Assembly (NCBI GenBank): GCA_017592665.1
Contig: JAGFNW010000012.1
Span: forward strand, 113,827 to 177,826
Reading direction: 5' to 3'
Source: Streptosporangiaceae bacterium NEAU-GS5
GTDB lineage: Bacteria; Actinomycetota; Actinomycetes; Streptosporangiales; Streptosporangiaceae
DNA length: 64,000 bases
Shown here: positions 17,303 to 25,612 of the stretch, one piece after another
Numbering within the stretch: position 1 is the first letter of the stretch
Layout: every line of letters begins with the position of its first letter
The notes under the pieces: model-generated
What the model was told of the DNA's origin: nothing
Database searches by the model: none
What the model saw: only the letters and a program-made list of their open reading frames with translations
Made by a program: the position numbers and the translations under genes

Positions 17303-17694
17303 TCCTGCTCGTCGTCTCCGCCCTGGCCGTGATCGCCGGTCTCGCCGTCCGGCGCCTCCGCCGGCGCTGGCTGACGGTGACCGTGCGCGGCGAGAGCATG
17401 CGCCCCGCGCTCCTCGACGGGGACGCCGTGCTCGTACGGCGCTGCGGCCTCGGCGACGTCAGCGTGGGCGACATCGTGGTCTTCCACGCGCCGCGCGGCC
17501 ACGACGAGTGGGTCGCCGCGCCCGCAACCCCCGAGGAGGCGATCCGCCCGCTGCTGGTCAAGCGGGTCGCGGCGGTCAATCCCGGTTCGCTGTACGTCCT
17601 CGGCGACAACGGCGGCCAGGACTCCCGTGCCTTCGGCGACCTCCCCGCCGGACAGCTCGTCGGCGTCGTCTCCCGCCGTATCCCTCGCCGCTAA
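17299..17694 (+). CDS. S26 family signal peptidase, cassette-specific
   Basis: Small type I signal peptidase, 131 residues, with a single N-terminal membrane helix (about 1-18) followed by the Arg-rich RRLRRRW. Catalytic Ser 33 sits in RGESMRP and Lys 88 in LLVKRVAAV; the later family box LGDNGGQDSRAFG is complete. It is shorter than housekeeping LepB. The start is GTG 17299, overlapping the upstream TGA. Placed last in a peptide, MauE and thioredoxin operon, it probably removes the peptide leader at ASA-G on the outer membrane face. This pairing is inferred from context. Confidence 0.88.
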   Translation: MILLVVSALAVIAGLAVRRLRRRWLTVTVRGESMRPALLDGDAVLVRRCGLGDVSVGDIVVFHAPRGHDEWVAAPATPEEAIRPLLVKRVAAVNPGSLYVLGDNGGQDSRAFGDLPAGQLVGVVSRRIPRR

Positions 17695-17776
17695 ACGGCC
17701 TGGGCGTACGATAAGCGGGCGCGGAAAGCTATCGACGCTTTCCCCGAAACATTTCGACGATCCGGGAGGACGAATG

Positions 17777-18481
17777 ATGCGACGCCTGGCCGCCCTGACC
17801 GCGGCCGCGGCACTGGTCGCGGGCGCCCCGCTCCCCGCCAATGCGACGACGGACAATCACCACCCCAAATGCCCGAACGGGTACGTGGGCCTGACCTACG
17901 ACGACGGTCCCACCCCCGAGACGACGGCGGCCCTGCTCCAGGCCCTGCGCGCGGCGCACGCCCGGGCCACGTTCTTCGACATCGGTAACAACGCGCTCGC
18001 CCATCCCGAGCTGGTCCGCGCGCAGCAGCGGGCCGGGATGTGGATCGGCAACCACACCATGTCCCACCCCAACCTCCCCGAACTCGGCGAGCCGGCCGCG
18101 TTCCAGGAGATCGCCGACACCCAGAAGGTGCTCCACAAGATCACCGGCGAGCGGCCGCGGCTCTTCCGTGAACCGTTCGGCGCGGTCAGCGACCAGGTCC
18201 GCGCCGACGTCGCCCGGCTCCACCTGCTGGAGGTCCTGTGGACCGTCGACTCCAGGGACTGGGCGGGCGCCACCACGGACGAGATCGTGGCCGCGGCCGC
18301 GACGCTCCAGCCGGGCGGCATCATCCTCATGCACGACTGGGCCCAGGCGTCCGTCGACGCCGTCCCGCGGATCGTCAGCGACCTGCGGGCGCGCGGCCTG
18401 TGCCCCGGCAAGATCGCGTTCACCCCGAAGGACGTGCCGTACGGCGACACGGTCTTCCACGCGGTCGCGGTGGCCCCCTGA
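17777..18481 (+). CDS. Secreted polysaccharide deacetylase (NodB/CE4)
   Basis: Secreted enzyme of 234 residues. The signal peptide is about 1-23, ending PANA. The NodB fold motifs are present: motif 1 TYDDGP (catalytic base Asp and metal Asp), motif 2 HTMSHP (two metal His), motif 3 REPFGA (R-x-P-[FY]-G), motif 4 DSRDW and motif 5 ILMHDW. CE4 enzymes remove N- or O-acetyl groups from chitin oligomers, peptidoglycan or xylan; the substrate cannot be told here. ATG 17774 and 17777 are both possible, and GGGAGGA spacing favours 17777. It begins 82 bp after the peptidase gene and may or may not belong to that operon. Confidence 0.9.
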   Translation: MRRLAALTAAAALVAGAPLPANATTDNHHPKCPNGYVGLTYDDGPTPETTAALLQALRAAHARATFFDIGNNALAHPELVRAQQRAGMWIGNHTMSHPNLPELGEPAAFQEIADTQKVLHKITGERPRLFREPFGAVSDQVRADVARLHLLEVLWTVDSRDWAGATTDEIVAAAATLQPGGIILMHDWAQASVDAVPRIVSDLRARGLCPGKIAFTPKDVPYGDTVFHAVAVAP

Positions 18482-18542
18482 GCGATCAGGTGCTATCACA
18501 GTCATAACGGTGTAATGCGTACGCCGATGACTGAGGGGGTGC

Positions 18543-19400
18543 GTGATCGAGACCAAGACCGAGACCCTGTGGCCGGCGACCCGCGAGGCGCTGGCGAGAA
18601 CCGGAACCCGCTTCGCCGCACTGGTCACCTCGGCGCCCGACCCTGACGCGCCGGTGACACGGGAATGGTCGGTGATGGACACCACGGCCCACGTGGAGAT
18701 CATCGCCAGCTGGTACGCGCACCTGCTCGGCCGGGACGACGCGACGGCCGCGGCCTTCGACGGCGCTGACGAACAGATCGCGGCCACCACTGTCGACACG
18801 GTCGCGGACCTCAACCGGACGATGCTCGGGGTGTTCCGCGACCGTGACCCGGCCGCCGTCGTCGCGGCGCTGACGGCCGACATCGACGACATCCTCACGC
18901 TGAGCGAGAGCCAGGACCCCATGGCGGTGGTGCCCTGGCTCGGCGGCTCCCGGCTGCCCATCGACGGCCTGCTCGCGCACCTGATCAACGAGCTGCTCGT
19001 GCACGGCTGGGACGTCGCCAAGGCGCTGGGCCGTCCGTGGCCCATCCCCGAGGCGGACGCGGCCCTGTTCTTCGAGCTGTTCCTGATCGGCGTCACCCGA
19101 TCCGGCTACGGGCGGCTGCTCGACAACGACCGGCCGCCGCGGCCGGGGACGATCGCCGTCGAGTTCCGCTCGCGGCACACCACGCCGATCACCATGGTCC
19201 TGCGCGACGGCCTGGTCTTCGTCCGCGATCCGGAGCCCGGAGAGGACGTGGTGCTGACCTTCCGCCCGCCTGCGCTCAACCTCATGCTGTTCAGCCGCGT
19301 CGGCAAGCTGCGGACCGCGCTCACCGGCGGCGTGCGCGTCTCCGGCCGGCGCCCCTGGCTCCTGCCCGCCTTCCTGCGGAAGGTCCACCTGCCCTCGTGA
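18543..19400 (+). CDS. DinB-type mycothiol-dependent maleylpyruvate isomerase family protein
   Basis: Soluble protein of 285 residues. The N-terminal four-helix DinB domain has metal-ligand candidates in the first helix pair (MDTTAHVEII) and in HLINELLVHGWDVAKALG, a motif typical of actinomycete mycothiol-dependent maleylpyruvate isomerase relatives. The C-terminal 90 residues look like the SCP2-type domain often fused to it (RSRHTTPITMVLRDGLVFV). These proteins use mycothiol as cofactor or detoxify thiols; the exact substrate is unknown. The start is GTG 18543 behind GAGGGGG. Confidence 0.82.
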   Translation: MIETKTETLWPATREALARTGTRFAALVTSAPDPDAPVTREWSVMDTTAHVEIIASWYAHLLGRDDATAAAFDGADEQIAATTVDTVADLNRTMLGVFRDRDPAAVVAALTADIDDILTLSESQDPMAVVPWLGGSRLPIDGLLAHLINELLVHGWDVAKALGRPWPIPEADAALFFELFLIGVTRSGYGRLLDNDRPPRPGTIAVEFRSRHTTPITMVLRDGLVFVRDPEPGEDVVLTFRPPALNLMLFSRVGKLRTALTGGVRVSGRRPWLLPAFLRKVHLPS

Positions 19401-19419
19401 GGTCCTAGGGATCACTGTG

Positions 19420-19436
19420 ATACCCTCCCGGGGTAT
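19420..19436. promoter_or_regulatory. CsoR/RcnR-like operator before DUF318 permease
   Basis: Perfect inverted repeat ATACCC-TCCCG-GGGTAT, ending 15 bp before the permease ATG. Half-sites TACCC/GGGTA around a short G/C spacer are the form recognised by CsoR-family metal or persulfide sensors. The site would overlap the promoter, so de-repression by metal or sulfur stress is inferred. No csoR gene is in the window. Confidence 0.6.
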
Positions 19437-19451
19437 ATGGGAGGTGTCGTC

Positions 19452-20609
19452 ATGGAAGCCATCGGGCGGGCTCTGGCGCTGGCGGGGTCGATGACCTGGG
19501 AGATCCTGTGGGCGCTGATCCTCGGATTCGCGCTGTCGGCGGTCGTGCAGGCCGTGGTCCGCAAGTCCACGATCGTGCGGCTCATGGGCGACGGCCGGCC
19601 GCGGACGCTGGCCATCGCGGCCGGGCTGGGCGCCGCGTCGTCGTCGTGTTCGTACGCGGCCGTCGCGCTGGCCCGCTCGCTGTTCCAGAAGGGAGCGAGC
19701 TTCGTCGCGGCCATGGCGTTCGAGATCGGCTCCACCAACCTCGTGGTCGAGCTCGGCATCATCCTGGCGCTGCTGATGGGCTGGCAGTTCACCGCCGCCG
19801 AATTCGTCGGCGGGCCCATCATGATCGTCGTGCTGGCGCTGCTGTTCCGGCTGTTCCTCCGCGAGCGGCTGCTGCGGGAGGCGCGCGCGCAGGCCGAGCG
19901 CGGGCTTGCCGGATCCATGGAGGGCCACGCCGCGATGGACATGTCGGTGCGGCGCGAGGGCTCGTTCTGGCGGCGGCTGTTCAGCCGCGAGGGCTACACG
20001 TCGGTGTCGCACGTGTTCGTCATGGAGTGGGCGGCCATCCTCCGCGACCTGGTCATCGGGCTCCTGCTGGCCGGGGCCATCGCCGCGTGGGTGCCCGACT
20101 CGTTCTGGAACAGCCTGTTCCTGACCGATCACCCGGTGGCCGCCAAGATCTGGGGGCCGCTCATCGGCCCGATCGTGGCGATCCTCAGCTTCGTCTGCTC
20201 CATCGGCAACGTGCCGCTGGCCGCGGTGCTGTGGAACGGCGGCATCAGCTTCGGCGGCGTGATCGCGTTCATCTTCGCCGACCTGATCATCCTGCCGATC
20301 ATCAACATCTACCGGAAGTACTACGGCCTCCGCACGGCGCTGTTCATCACGGCCACGTTCTACGCCGCCATGGTCGTCGCCGGATACGTCGTGGAGATCC
20401 TGTTCGGCGTGACCGGCCTCATCCCGGCCGAGCGCGACGCCGCGGCCGTCATGGAGGCCCACATCGAGTGGAACTACACGACCTGGCTCAATATCGCGTT
20501 CCTTCTGCTGGCCGTCGCTCTGATCGTCCGGTTCGCGCGGACCGGCGGCCGGGCCATGCTCAGCGCGATGGGCGGATCTCCCGGGCATTCCGATCACACA
20601 TCTCATTAA
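19452..20609 (+). CDS. DUF318/ArsP-like permease
   Basis: Polytopic membrane protein of 385 residues with about 8 to 10 hydrophobic segments in two inverted halves. Each half carries the family signature: GLGAASSSCSYAAVALARSLF with SFVAAMAFEIGSTNL in the first, VCSIGNVPLAAVLWNGGISFGGVIAF in the second. A charged cytoplasmic loop lies at 140-180. ArsP and other DUF318 members export organoarsenicals or other soft compounds; the ligand here is unknown. The start at 19452 is set by GGGAGG 8 bases upstream. The CsoR-like operator suggests induction by copper or a sulfur/metal signal. Confidence 0.88.
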   Translation: MEAIGRALALAGSMTWEILWALILGFALSAVVQAVVRKSTIVRLMGDGRPRTLAIAAGLGAASSSCSYAAVALARSLFQKGASFVAAMAFEIGSTNLVVELGIILALLMGWQFTAAEFVGGPIMIVVLALLFRLFLRERLLREARAQAERGLAGSMEGHAAMDMSVRREGSFWRRLFSREGYTSVSHVFVMEWAAILRDLVIGLLLAGAIAAWVPDSFWNSLFLTDHPVAAKIWGPLIGPIVAILSFVCSIGNVPLAAVLWNGGISFGGVIAFIFADLIILPIINIYRKYYGLRTALFITATFYAAMVVAGYVVEILFGVTGLIPAERDAAAVMEAHIEWNYTTWLNIAFLLLAVALIVRFARTGGRAMLSAMGGSPGHSDHTSH

Positions 20610-20615
20610 CACCAG

Positions 20616-20628
20616 ATATGTCGCATAT
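20616..20628. promoter_or_regulatory. Short palindrome ATATG-TCG-CATAT
   Basis: Perfect 5-bp arms with a 3-base spacer in an unusually A/T-rich spot, 46 bp upstream of the ABC permease start. Such a site could bind a small dimeric repressor. It follows the DUF318 permease stop by 6 bp and is too short to be a terminator. Function is not known. Confidence 0.3.
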
Positions 20629-20673
20629 ATCGCGTTAAGATCGGCCGGACGTACGCGGCCACCGGGAGACGAC

Positions 20674-21915
20674 GTGAGCTCTTCGCGACAACCGCCACAG
20701 GATCCGCCCCCCAGCGATCCGACCGTGCCCGGGCCTCTCCCGCAGCGGCCGGTCAGGCAGCCTCCGGGAGAGTCGTCGGGGTCGTCGTCCGGGCCTTTCT
20801 CCGGCCCGCCTTCGGGGCCGTTCTCCGGTCCTCCGTCAGGACCGCCGCCCGGCTGGCAGCCGAGTCCGTCTCCCGGCTGGCAGGCCAGCCCGCCGCCCTC
20901 TCACCCGGCCGAGGGATACGCGCAGCCGGGCCTGCCCGGTGAGGGCTACACCCTGCCCGGCCAGCCCGGCATGCTCACGCCGCCCGGCGAACGCGACCGG
21001 TTGGCGGTCCAGTTGATCTGGGAGGCCGTCCTGCTGGTGATCGCGGGCGCGCTGTCGGCCGTGCTGCTGTTCACGATGCCGAGCCAGGCCTTCACCAACG
21101 TCCTGGCGCAGGCCGGATACGTCGGGCTCGTCGCCTCGGGGCTCGCGCTTTCGCTGCGCACGGCGACGCCCAACCTCGCGATCGGCTCGATCTCGGGCTT
21201 CACCGGCGGCCTCGCCGCCTATCTCGCCATCGACCAGGGCTGGTCGCAGGTGGCCGCCATCGGGGCGGCCGTGGCCGGCGCCGTCGTCGTCGGCGTCGTC
21301 ACGGCGCTGTTCGTGGCGCTGCTGTCGGTCCCGGCCTGGGCGGCGACCTTCGGCGTGGCCGTGCTGCTCCAGGCCGGTCTCATCGGGCTGACCCAGGCCC
21401 GGCTGATCGCGGTCGACCTCGGCGACTACTCGCCCTATGTGTGGTTCGGCGCGTTCGCGGCCATCTCGATCGCGGGCGGGGTGCTCTGGCTGGTGCCCGG
21501 GCTGCGCCGTCCGCTGAGCGCCACGCGCCGCACCGGCGACCCGGGCGCGTGGGGCGGCCCGCGCCTGCTCCTCGGGGCGCTCGCCGGCCTCGGCGGCTCC
21601 AGCCTGCTGGCGGCCGGCGCCGGCATCGCGGGGCTGATGCGTCTGAAGGCGGCCGACCCGAACTCCGGCCAGTTCCTCACCTTCATGGCGCTCGCGGCGG
21701 TGCTGCTCGGCGGCGCCAGCGTCTTCGGGCGGCGCGCGGGCATCCTCGGCACCGTGCTCGGCGTCCTGATCGTCGTCCTCGCGCAGAACCTGCTCATCAT
21801 CCACGCCGCCGACACCTGGATCGTCACCATGGTGATGGCGGGGATCATCCTGGTCGGCCTGGCCGTCAGCCGCGCCATCGAAAGCATCACGAACGTCGTC
21901 AACGGCAGCGGCTGA
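20674..21915 (+). CDS. ABC transporter permease (BPD_transp_2 type), Pro-rich N-terminus
   Basis: Membrane protein of 413 residues. The first 105 residues are a disordered cytoplasmic tail of Pro, Ser and Gly with repeated SGPPSGPFSGPPSG units. The rest has 8 to 9 transmembrane helices with sugar/branched-chain permease features (VGLVASGLALSLRTATPNLAIGSI near 150, FLTFMALAAVLLGGASVFGRRAG near 330). No ATPase or binding-protein gene is adjacent, which is odd for this class. Partners may be elsewhere, or it may act alone. GTG 20674 has GGGAG upstream. Confidence 0.83.
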   Translation: MSSSRQPPQDPPPSDPTVPGPLPQRPVRQPPGESSGSSSGPFSGPPSGPFSGPPSGPPPGWQPSPSPGWQASPPPSHPAEGYAQPGLPGEGYTLPGQPGMLTPPGERDRLAVQLIWEAVLLVIAGALSAVLLFTMPSQAFTNVLAQAGYVGLVASGLALSLRTATPNLAIGSISGFTGGLAAYLAIDQGWSQVAAIGAAVAGAVVVGVVTALFVALLSVPAWAATFGVAVLLQAGLIGLTQARLIAVDLGDYSPYVWFGAFAAISIAGGVLWLVPGLRRPLSATRRTGDPGAWGGPRLLLGALAGLGGSSLLAAGAGIAGLMRLKAADPNSGQFLTFMALAAVLLGGASVFGRRAGILGTVLGVLIVVLAQNLLIIHAADTWIVTMVMAGIILVGLAVSRAIESITNVVNGSG

Positions 21916-21981
21916 TCGGCGAGCGTCCGTCCTGACCGTTTCGTTCAAGACGCGGGCCGCCGCCCCGCGGACCATGGACGC

Positions 21982-22884
21982 ATGAACGTCGACCTTTCCG
22001 CGGCCGCGGACTTCATGGCCGGGCACGCGCGCGTCCTGGACCGCCGCCGCTTCGAGTCACTGCTCGGCCGGGGCGACCCAGCCGCCGTACTGGCCGCCCT
22101 GGACGGCTACCGCAATCCCGACGGCGGCTACGGCTGGGGCCTCGAGCCCGACCTGCGCTCGCCGGAGAGCCAGCCCGGCGCGGCGCTGCACGCCTTCGAG
22201 GTGCTGGCGGAGATCGGCCCGGGCGGCTCGTCGCGGGCCGTGGCCCTCTGCGACTGGCTCCAGTCGGTGTCCCTTGCCGACGGCGGCCTGCCGTTCGCGC
22301 TGCCACTGACCGTCGCCGCGGCCACGGCCCCGTGGTGGGCGGGCGCGGATCCGTCCACATCGGCGCTGCAGACCACGGCCATCACCGCGGCCGCCGCATG
22401 GCGTGTGGCCGCCCGTGACCCGGCCGTCGCGGCGCATCCGTGGCTCGCCGCCGCGACCCGCCACTGCCTGCGGGAGATCGCGGCCATGGACCAGGCGCCC
22501 CACGCGTACGTGCTGGCCTTCGCCGTACGGTTCCTGGACACCGTGCACGAGCGGCACCCCGAGGCGGCCGAGCTGCTGCGCGCCGTCGGCAAGCACATCC
22601 CCGCCGACGGGCTGGTCCCGGTGGAGGGCGGCACGGAGCACGAGACGCTGCACCCGCTCGACTTCGCGCCGGACCCGGACGGCCCGGCCCGTGAGCTGTT
22701 CGCCGCCGACGTGATCTCCGCCGACCTCGACCGGCTCACCGCCGGGCAGCACGACGACGGCGGCTGGTCGGTCGACTACGCCAAGATCTCGCCCGCCGGA
22801 TCGCTGGAGTGGCGTGGCTACGTCACCCTGGAGGCCGTCGACCTGCTGCGCCGCAACGGCAGGATCCCTCGTCAGGAGGCGTAG
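21982..22884 (+). CDS. Alpha-toroid (prenyltransferase/squalene-oxidase-like) protein
   Basis: Soluble protein of 300 residues made of helix pairs with terpenoid-cyclase-like QW turns: NPDGGYGWGLEPD near residue 45, ADGGLPFALP near 100 and QHDDGGWSVDY near 255. This matches the prenyltransferase/squalene oxidase repeat fold, but the D-x-D-D-T cyclase acid motif and membrane plateau are absent, so enzymatic cyclisation is unlikely. Function is unknown. Its 3' end overlaps the convergent AraC gene by 13 bp. Confidence 0.75.
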   Translation: MNVDLSAAADFMAGHARVLDRRRFESLLGRGDPAAVLAALDGYRNPDGGYGWGLEPDLRSPESQPGAALHAFEVLAEIGPGGSSRAVALCDWLQSVSLADGGLPFALPLTVAAATAPWWAGADPSTSALQTTAITAAAAWRVAARDPAVAAHPWLAAATRHCLREIAAMDQAPHAYVLAFAVRFLDTVHERHPEAAELLRAVGKHIPADGLVPVEGGTEHETLHPLDFAPDPDGPARELFAADVISADLDRLTAGQHDDGGWSVDYAKISPAGSLEWRGYVTLEAVDLLRRNGRIPRQEA

Positions 22885-23657
22885 CGCGCCGGGCTGACGC
22901 CGAGGATGCGGGTGAAGTGCCGGGTCAGGTGCGACTGGTCGTAGAACCCCGTCTCGGCCGCGACGGCGCCGGGCGGCAGGCCGCGCAGCAGCAGGTGGCG
23001 CGCCTGGTCGACCCGGCGCGAGATCAGATACTGGTGGGGCGCCATGGCGTACTCGCGGGTGAACGCCCTGATCAGGTGCGCGGGATGACGGCGCAGGAAG
23101 CCGGACGCCTCGCGGAGCGACAGGCCTTCCCTGACCCGGGCGTCCAGCAGGTCGCGAAGGTCGCGGGCGAGGCACGGGTCGGGCGCGGCCAGGGTCTCGC
23201 GCCGGGCGAGGTGCCCGCGGAACCGGTCGCAGATGAGCGCCAGCCGGCTCTCGGCCTCCAGGTCGTCGCCGGGGCGCAGCAGGGTGCCGTGGAGGCGGTC
23301 GATGGCGCGGCGCAGCTCGAGGTCCGCGAGCCCGGGATGGTCGACCGCGTGCCCGATCAGGTCGCCGCCGATGGCGTCGCGGTCGAGGTAGAGGACCCGC
23401 TTGCGGAAGCCGTACGCGCTGGCGGCCCTGCCGTTGTGCGGGACGTCCGGCGGGAGGACGGTGACCAGCCCTTCGAGCGCGCCGTGCTCGTGGCGGTCGA
23501 GGTCGTAGCGGACCATGCCCTCGTCGACGATGAGGATGGTCCACGCGTCGTGCACGTGCAGTGGGTAGGCGTGCTCGGTGAATCGGGCGTGGAGGACCTC
23601 GGATATCCCGTCGATCGCGGGCCGCCACGCCTTGACGCGTTCGCGTCCGGCCGCCAT
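22872..23657 (-). CDS. AraC family transcriptional regulator
   Basis: Regulator of 261 residues. The N-terminal cupin-like sensor is about 1-140 (HAYPLHVHDAWTILIVDEG, VTVLPPDVPHNG). The C-terminal double helix-turn-helix is at about 170-258, with second helix GAVAAETGFYDQSHLTRHF and the canonical RILGVSPARY end. ATG 23657 is the first start that gives the sensor domain. The divergent DUF2000 gene begins 51 bp away, a recurrent pairing in actinomycetes, so it probably controls that gene and itself. Confidence 0.92.
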   Translation of the reverse strand: MAAGRERVKAWRPAIDGISEVLHARFTEHAYPLHVHDAWTILIVDEGMVRYDLDRHEHGALEGLVTVLPPDVPHNGRAASAYGFRKRVLYLDRDAIGGDLIGHAVDHPGLADLELRRAIDRLHGTLLRPGDDLEAESRLALICDRFRGHLARRETLAAPDPCLARDLRDLLDARVREGLSLREASGFLRRHPAHLIRAFTREYAMAPHQYLISRRVDQARHLLLRGLPPGAVAAETGFYDQSHLTRHFTRILGVSPARYAS

Positions 23658-23708
23658 GCAAGGATCGTACAAGACCCGCCCTGACCTGGCCCGCCATGCT
23701 GGGTGCCC

Positions 23709-24125
23709 ATGGAACAGCGCTTCGACACCAAAATCGCCGTGATGCTCCGCGACGACCTGCCGGTCTGGCGGCGGCTCAACGTGACGGCCTTCCTGGTCAG
23801 CGGGATCGGGACGGCCGTGCCCGAGGTGATCGGCGAGCCCTACCTCGACGCCGGCGACGTGGCCTATCTGCCGATGTTCCGCCAGCCCGTCCTGGTCTTC
23901 GAGGCTTCGAAGGAGCAGCTGACGGCGGCGCACGGCAGGGCGCTGTCCCGGGCGCTGGCGATGTCGGTCTTCACCTCCGACCTGTTCGCCACGGGCAACG
24001 ACCACGACAACCGGGCGGCCGTCCGCGCCGTGACCACCGCCTCCCTCGACCTCGTCGGGATCGCCGTCTACGGCCCGCGCAACGCCGTCGACCGGGTGAC
24101 CAAGGGCGCGCGCATGCATCCGTGA
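23709..24125 (+). CDS. DUF2000 family protein
   Basis: Protein of 138 residues resembling DUF2000: FDTKIAVMLRDDLPVWRRLNVTAFLVSG at the start and SVFTSDLFATGNDHDNRAAVRAV in the second half. The fold is related to peptidyl-tRNA hydrolase 2, but activity is uncharacterised. It starts at ATG 23709; GTG 23703 is also in frame. It is divergent from the AraC gene with only 51 bp between starts, so the two promoters must overlap. Confidence 0.82.
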   Translation: MEQRFDTKIAVMLRDDLPVWRRLNVTAFLVSGIGTAVPEVIGEPYLDAGDVAYLPMFRQPVLVFEASKEQLTAAHGRALSRALAMSVFTSDLFATGNDHDNRAAVRAVTTASLDLVGIAVYGPRNAVDRVTKGARMHP

Positions 24126-24173
24126 CCGGTGATCGTGATCCGGCCGTGATGCTCGGCGATCTATCGTGCTCTC

Positions 24174-24809
24174 GTGTCCCCTCCCGTCCTTTCCTGCCGG
24201 TCGCTGCATTGCCGGGCGGGCGCGCGCGAGGTGGTGCGCGACCTGTCGCTCGACGTGGCGGCGGGAGAACGGGTCGCCCTGATGGGGCCGTCGGGGTCGG
24301 GGAAGACCACTCTCATCACCACGCTCGCCGGGCTGACCCCGCCGGCCGCCGGCCGCGTCCTCGTCAACGGCGTGCCGCTGGACGAGCAGCCGTCCCTGCG
24401 CCGTGAGACGGCCCTGGTCTTCCAGTCGTACGGCCTGCTGCCCGTCCTCACCGCCGCCGAGAACGTGGAGGTCGCGCTCCGCGCCGCGGGCCGTACCCCT
24501 CGGGAGGCCCACGCCCTCGCGGCCGAGGCGCTGAATCAGATGCGGCTCGCCGCCTACGCCGAGCACCTGATCGAAGAGCTGTCCGGCGGCCAGCAGCAGC
24601 GCGTGGCGGTGGCGCGGGCGCTCGCGCTGCGCCCGGCCGTCCTGCTGGCCGACGAGCCCACGGCCGAGCAGGACAAGGTCAACCGGCTGCTCGTCCTCGA
24701 CGCGCTGCTGGGCACGTCGGCCGCGCTGATCGTGGCCACGCACGACCCTGAGGTGGCGGCCCGCTGCGACCAGATCATCGAGCTGGGGACGGCGGTGACC
24801 CGGACGTGA
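24174..24809 (+). CDS. ABC transporter ATP-binding protein (MacB/LolD type)
   Basis: ATPase subunit of 211 residues: Walker A GPSGSGKTTL (about 38), Q-loop FQSYGLLP, signature LSGGQQQR (about 139) and Walker B VLLADEPTAEQD. Lys at EQDK replaces the usual H/L region of the D-loop (family: S-A-L-D). The H-loop is ATHDPE. GTG 24174 has no ribosome site, but TATCGT ends 6 bases before it, fitting a leaderless mRNA. The stop overlaps the next gene's GTG. With the next two genes it forms an export or lipoprotein-type ABC complex with two different ATPases. Confidence 0.92.
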   Translation: MSPPVLSCRSLHCRAGAREVVRDLSLDVAAGERVALMGPSGSGKTTLITTLAGLTPPAAGRVLVNGVPLDEQPSLRRETALVFQSYGLLPVLTAAENVEVALRAAGRTPREAHALAAEALNQMRLAAYAEHLIEELSGGQQQRVAVARALALRPAVLLADEPTAEQDKVNRLLVLDALLGTSAALIVATHDPEVAARCDQIIELGTAVTRT

Positions 24810-25612
24810 CGGCCATGGTCCGGTGCGACGGGGTCGTGCAGATCTACCAGACCAGGGAGATCGAGGTCGTGGCCCTGCGCGACATCGACCTGGTCATCGA
24901 GGAGGGCGAGAACGTCGCCCTGCTCGGGCCCTCGGGCGCCGGCAAGTCGACCCTGTTGTGGCTGCTCGCGGGCCTGCTGCGGCCGAGTGCCGGGCGGCTG
25001 TGGCTGGGCGGCGCCGAGATCGGCAGGCTCGGCCAGGCCGCGCTCAACCGGCTGCGGGCCGCCCAGGTCGGCGTCGTGCTGCAGAACCCGGCGCGCAACC
25101 TCATCCCGTACGGCACGGCCACGCAGAACATCGCGTTCGCCCAGCGGGCCAACCGCAAGCGCGACCGGCGCAGAGCCGGCGACCTGCTGGAGCGGGTCGG
25201 CCTCACCTCGGTCGGAGATCGCCCGGCAGGGCGGCTGTCGGGCGGCGAGCAGCAGCGGCTGGCCGTCGCGGTGGCCCTGGCCAACCGGCCGCGCCTGCTG
25301 CTGGCCGATGAGCCGACCAGCCAGCTCGACACCCAATCCGGCCGGGCCGTCGTGGACCTGATCCGGGAGTCCGGCACGACCGCGGTGGTCGTCACGCACG
25401 ACCCGATGGTCGGCGAGGCCATGGGCCGTACCGTCACCATCAGGGACGGCCGCATCGGCGCCGAGGGCAGGGACGGCGAGGATCTGGTGGTGATCGGCAG
25501 GGAGGGCGCCATCCAGCTGCCGCCCGAGTATCACGAGCTGCTGCCGCCGGGGACGATGGCGCGTGTCGAGCCGCTCCCGGACGGGCTGATCCTGCGCCGG
25601 GCCGACTCGTGA
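24806..25612 (+). CDS. ABC transporter ATP-binding protein, second subunit
   Basis: ATPase of 268 residues: Walker A GPSGAGKSTL (about 46), Q-loop LQNPARNLIP, signature LSGGEQQR, Walker B LLLADEPTSQLD and H-loop THDPMVGEA. The C-terminal 50 residues after the ATPase core (from RDGEDLVVIGREGA) form an extra beta-rich extension. GTG start within the GTGA overlap. A pair of unequal ATPases with one FtsX-like permease suggests a heterodimeric motor. Confidence 0.93.
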   Translation: MTAMVRCDGVVQIYQTREIEVVALRDIDLVIEEGENVALLGPSGAGKSTLLWLLAGLLRPSAGRLWLGGAEIGRLGQAALNRLRAAQVGVVLQNPARNLIPYGTATQNIAFAQRANRKRDRRRAGDLLERVGLTSVGDRPAGRLSGGEQQRLAVAVALANRPRLLLADEPTSQLDTQSGRAVVDLIRESGTTAVVVTHDPMVGEAMGRTVTIRDGRIGAEGRDGEDLVVIGREGAIQLPPEYHELLPPGTMARVEPLPDGLILRRADS

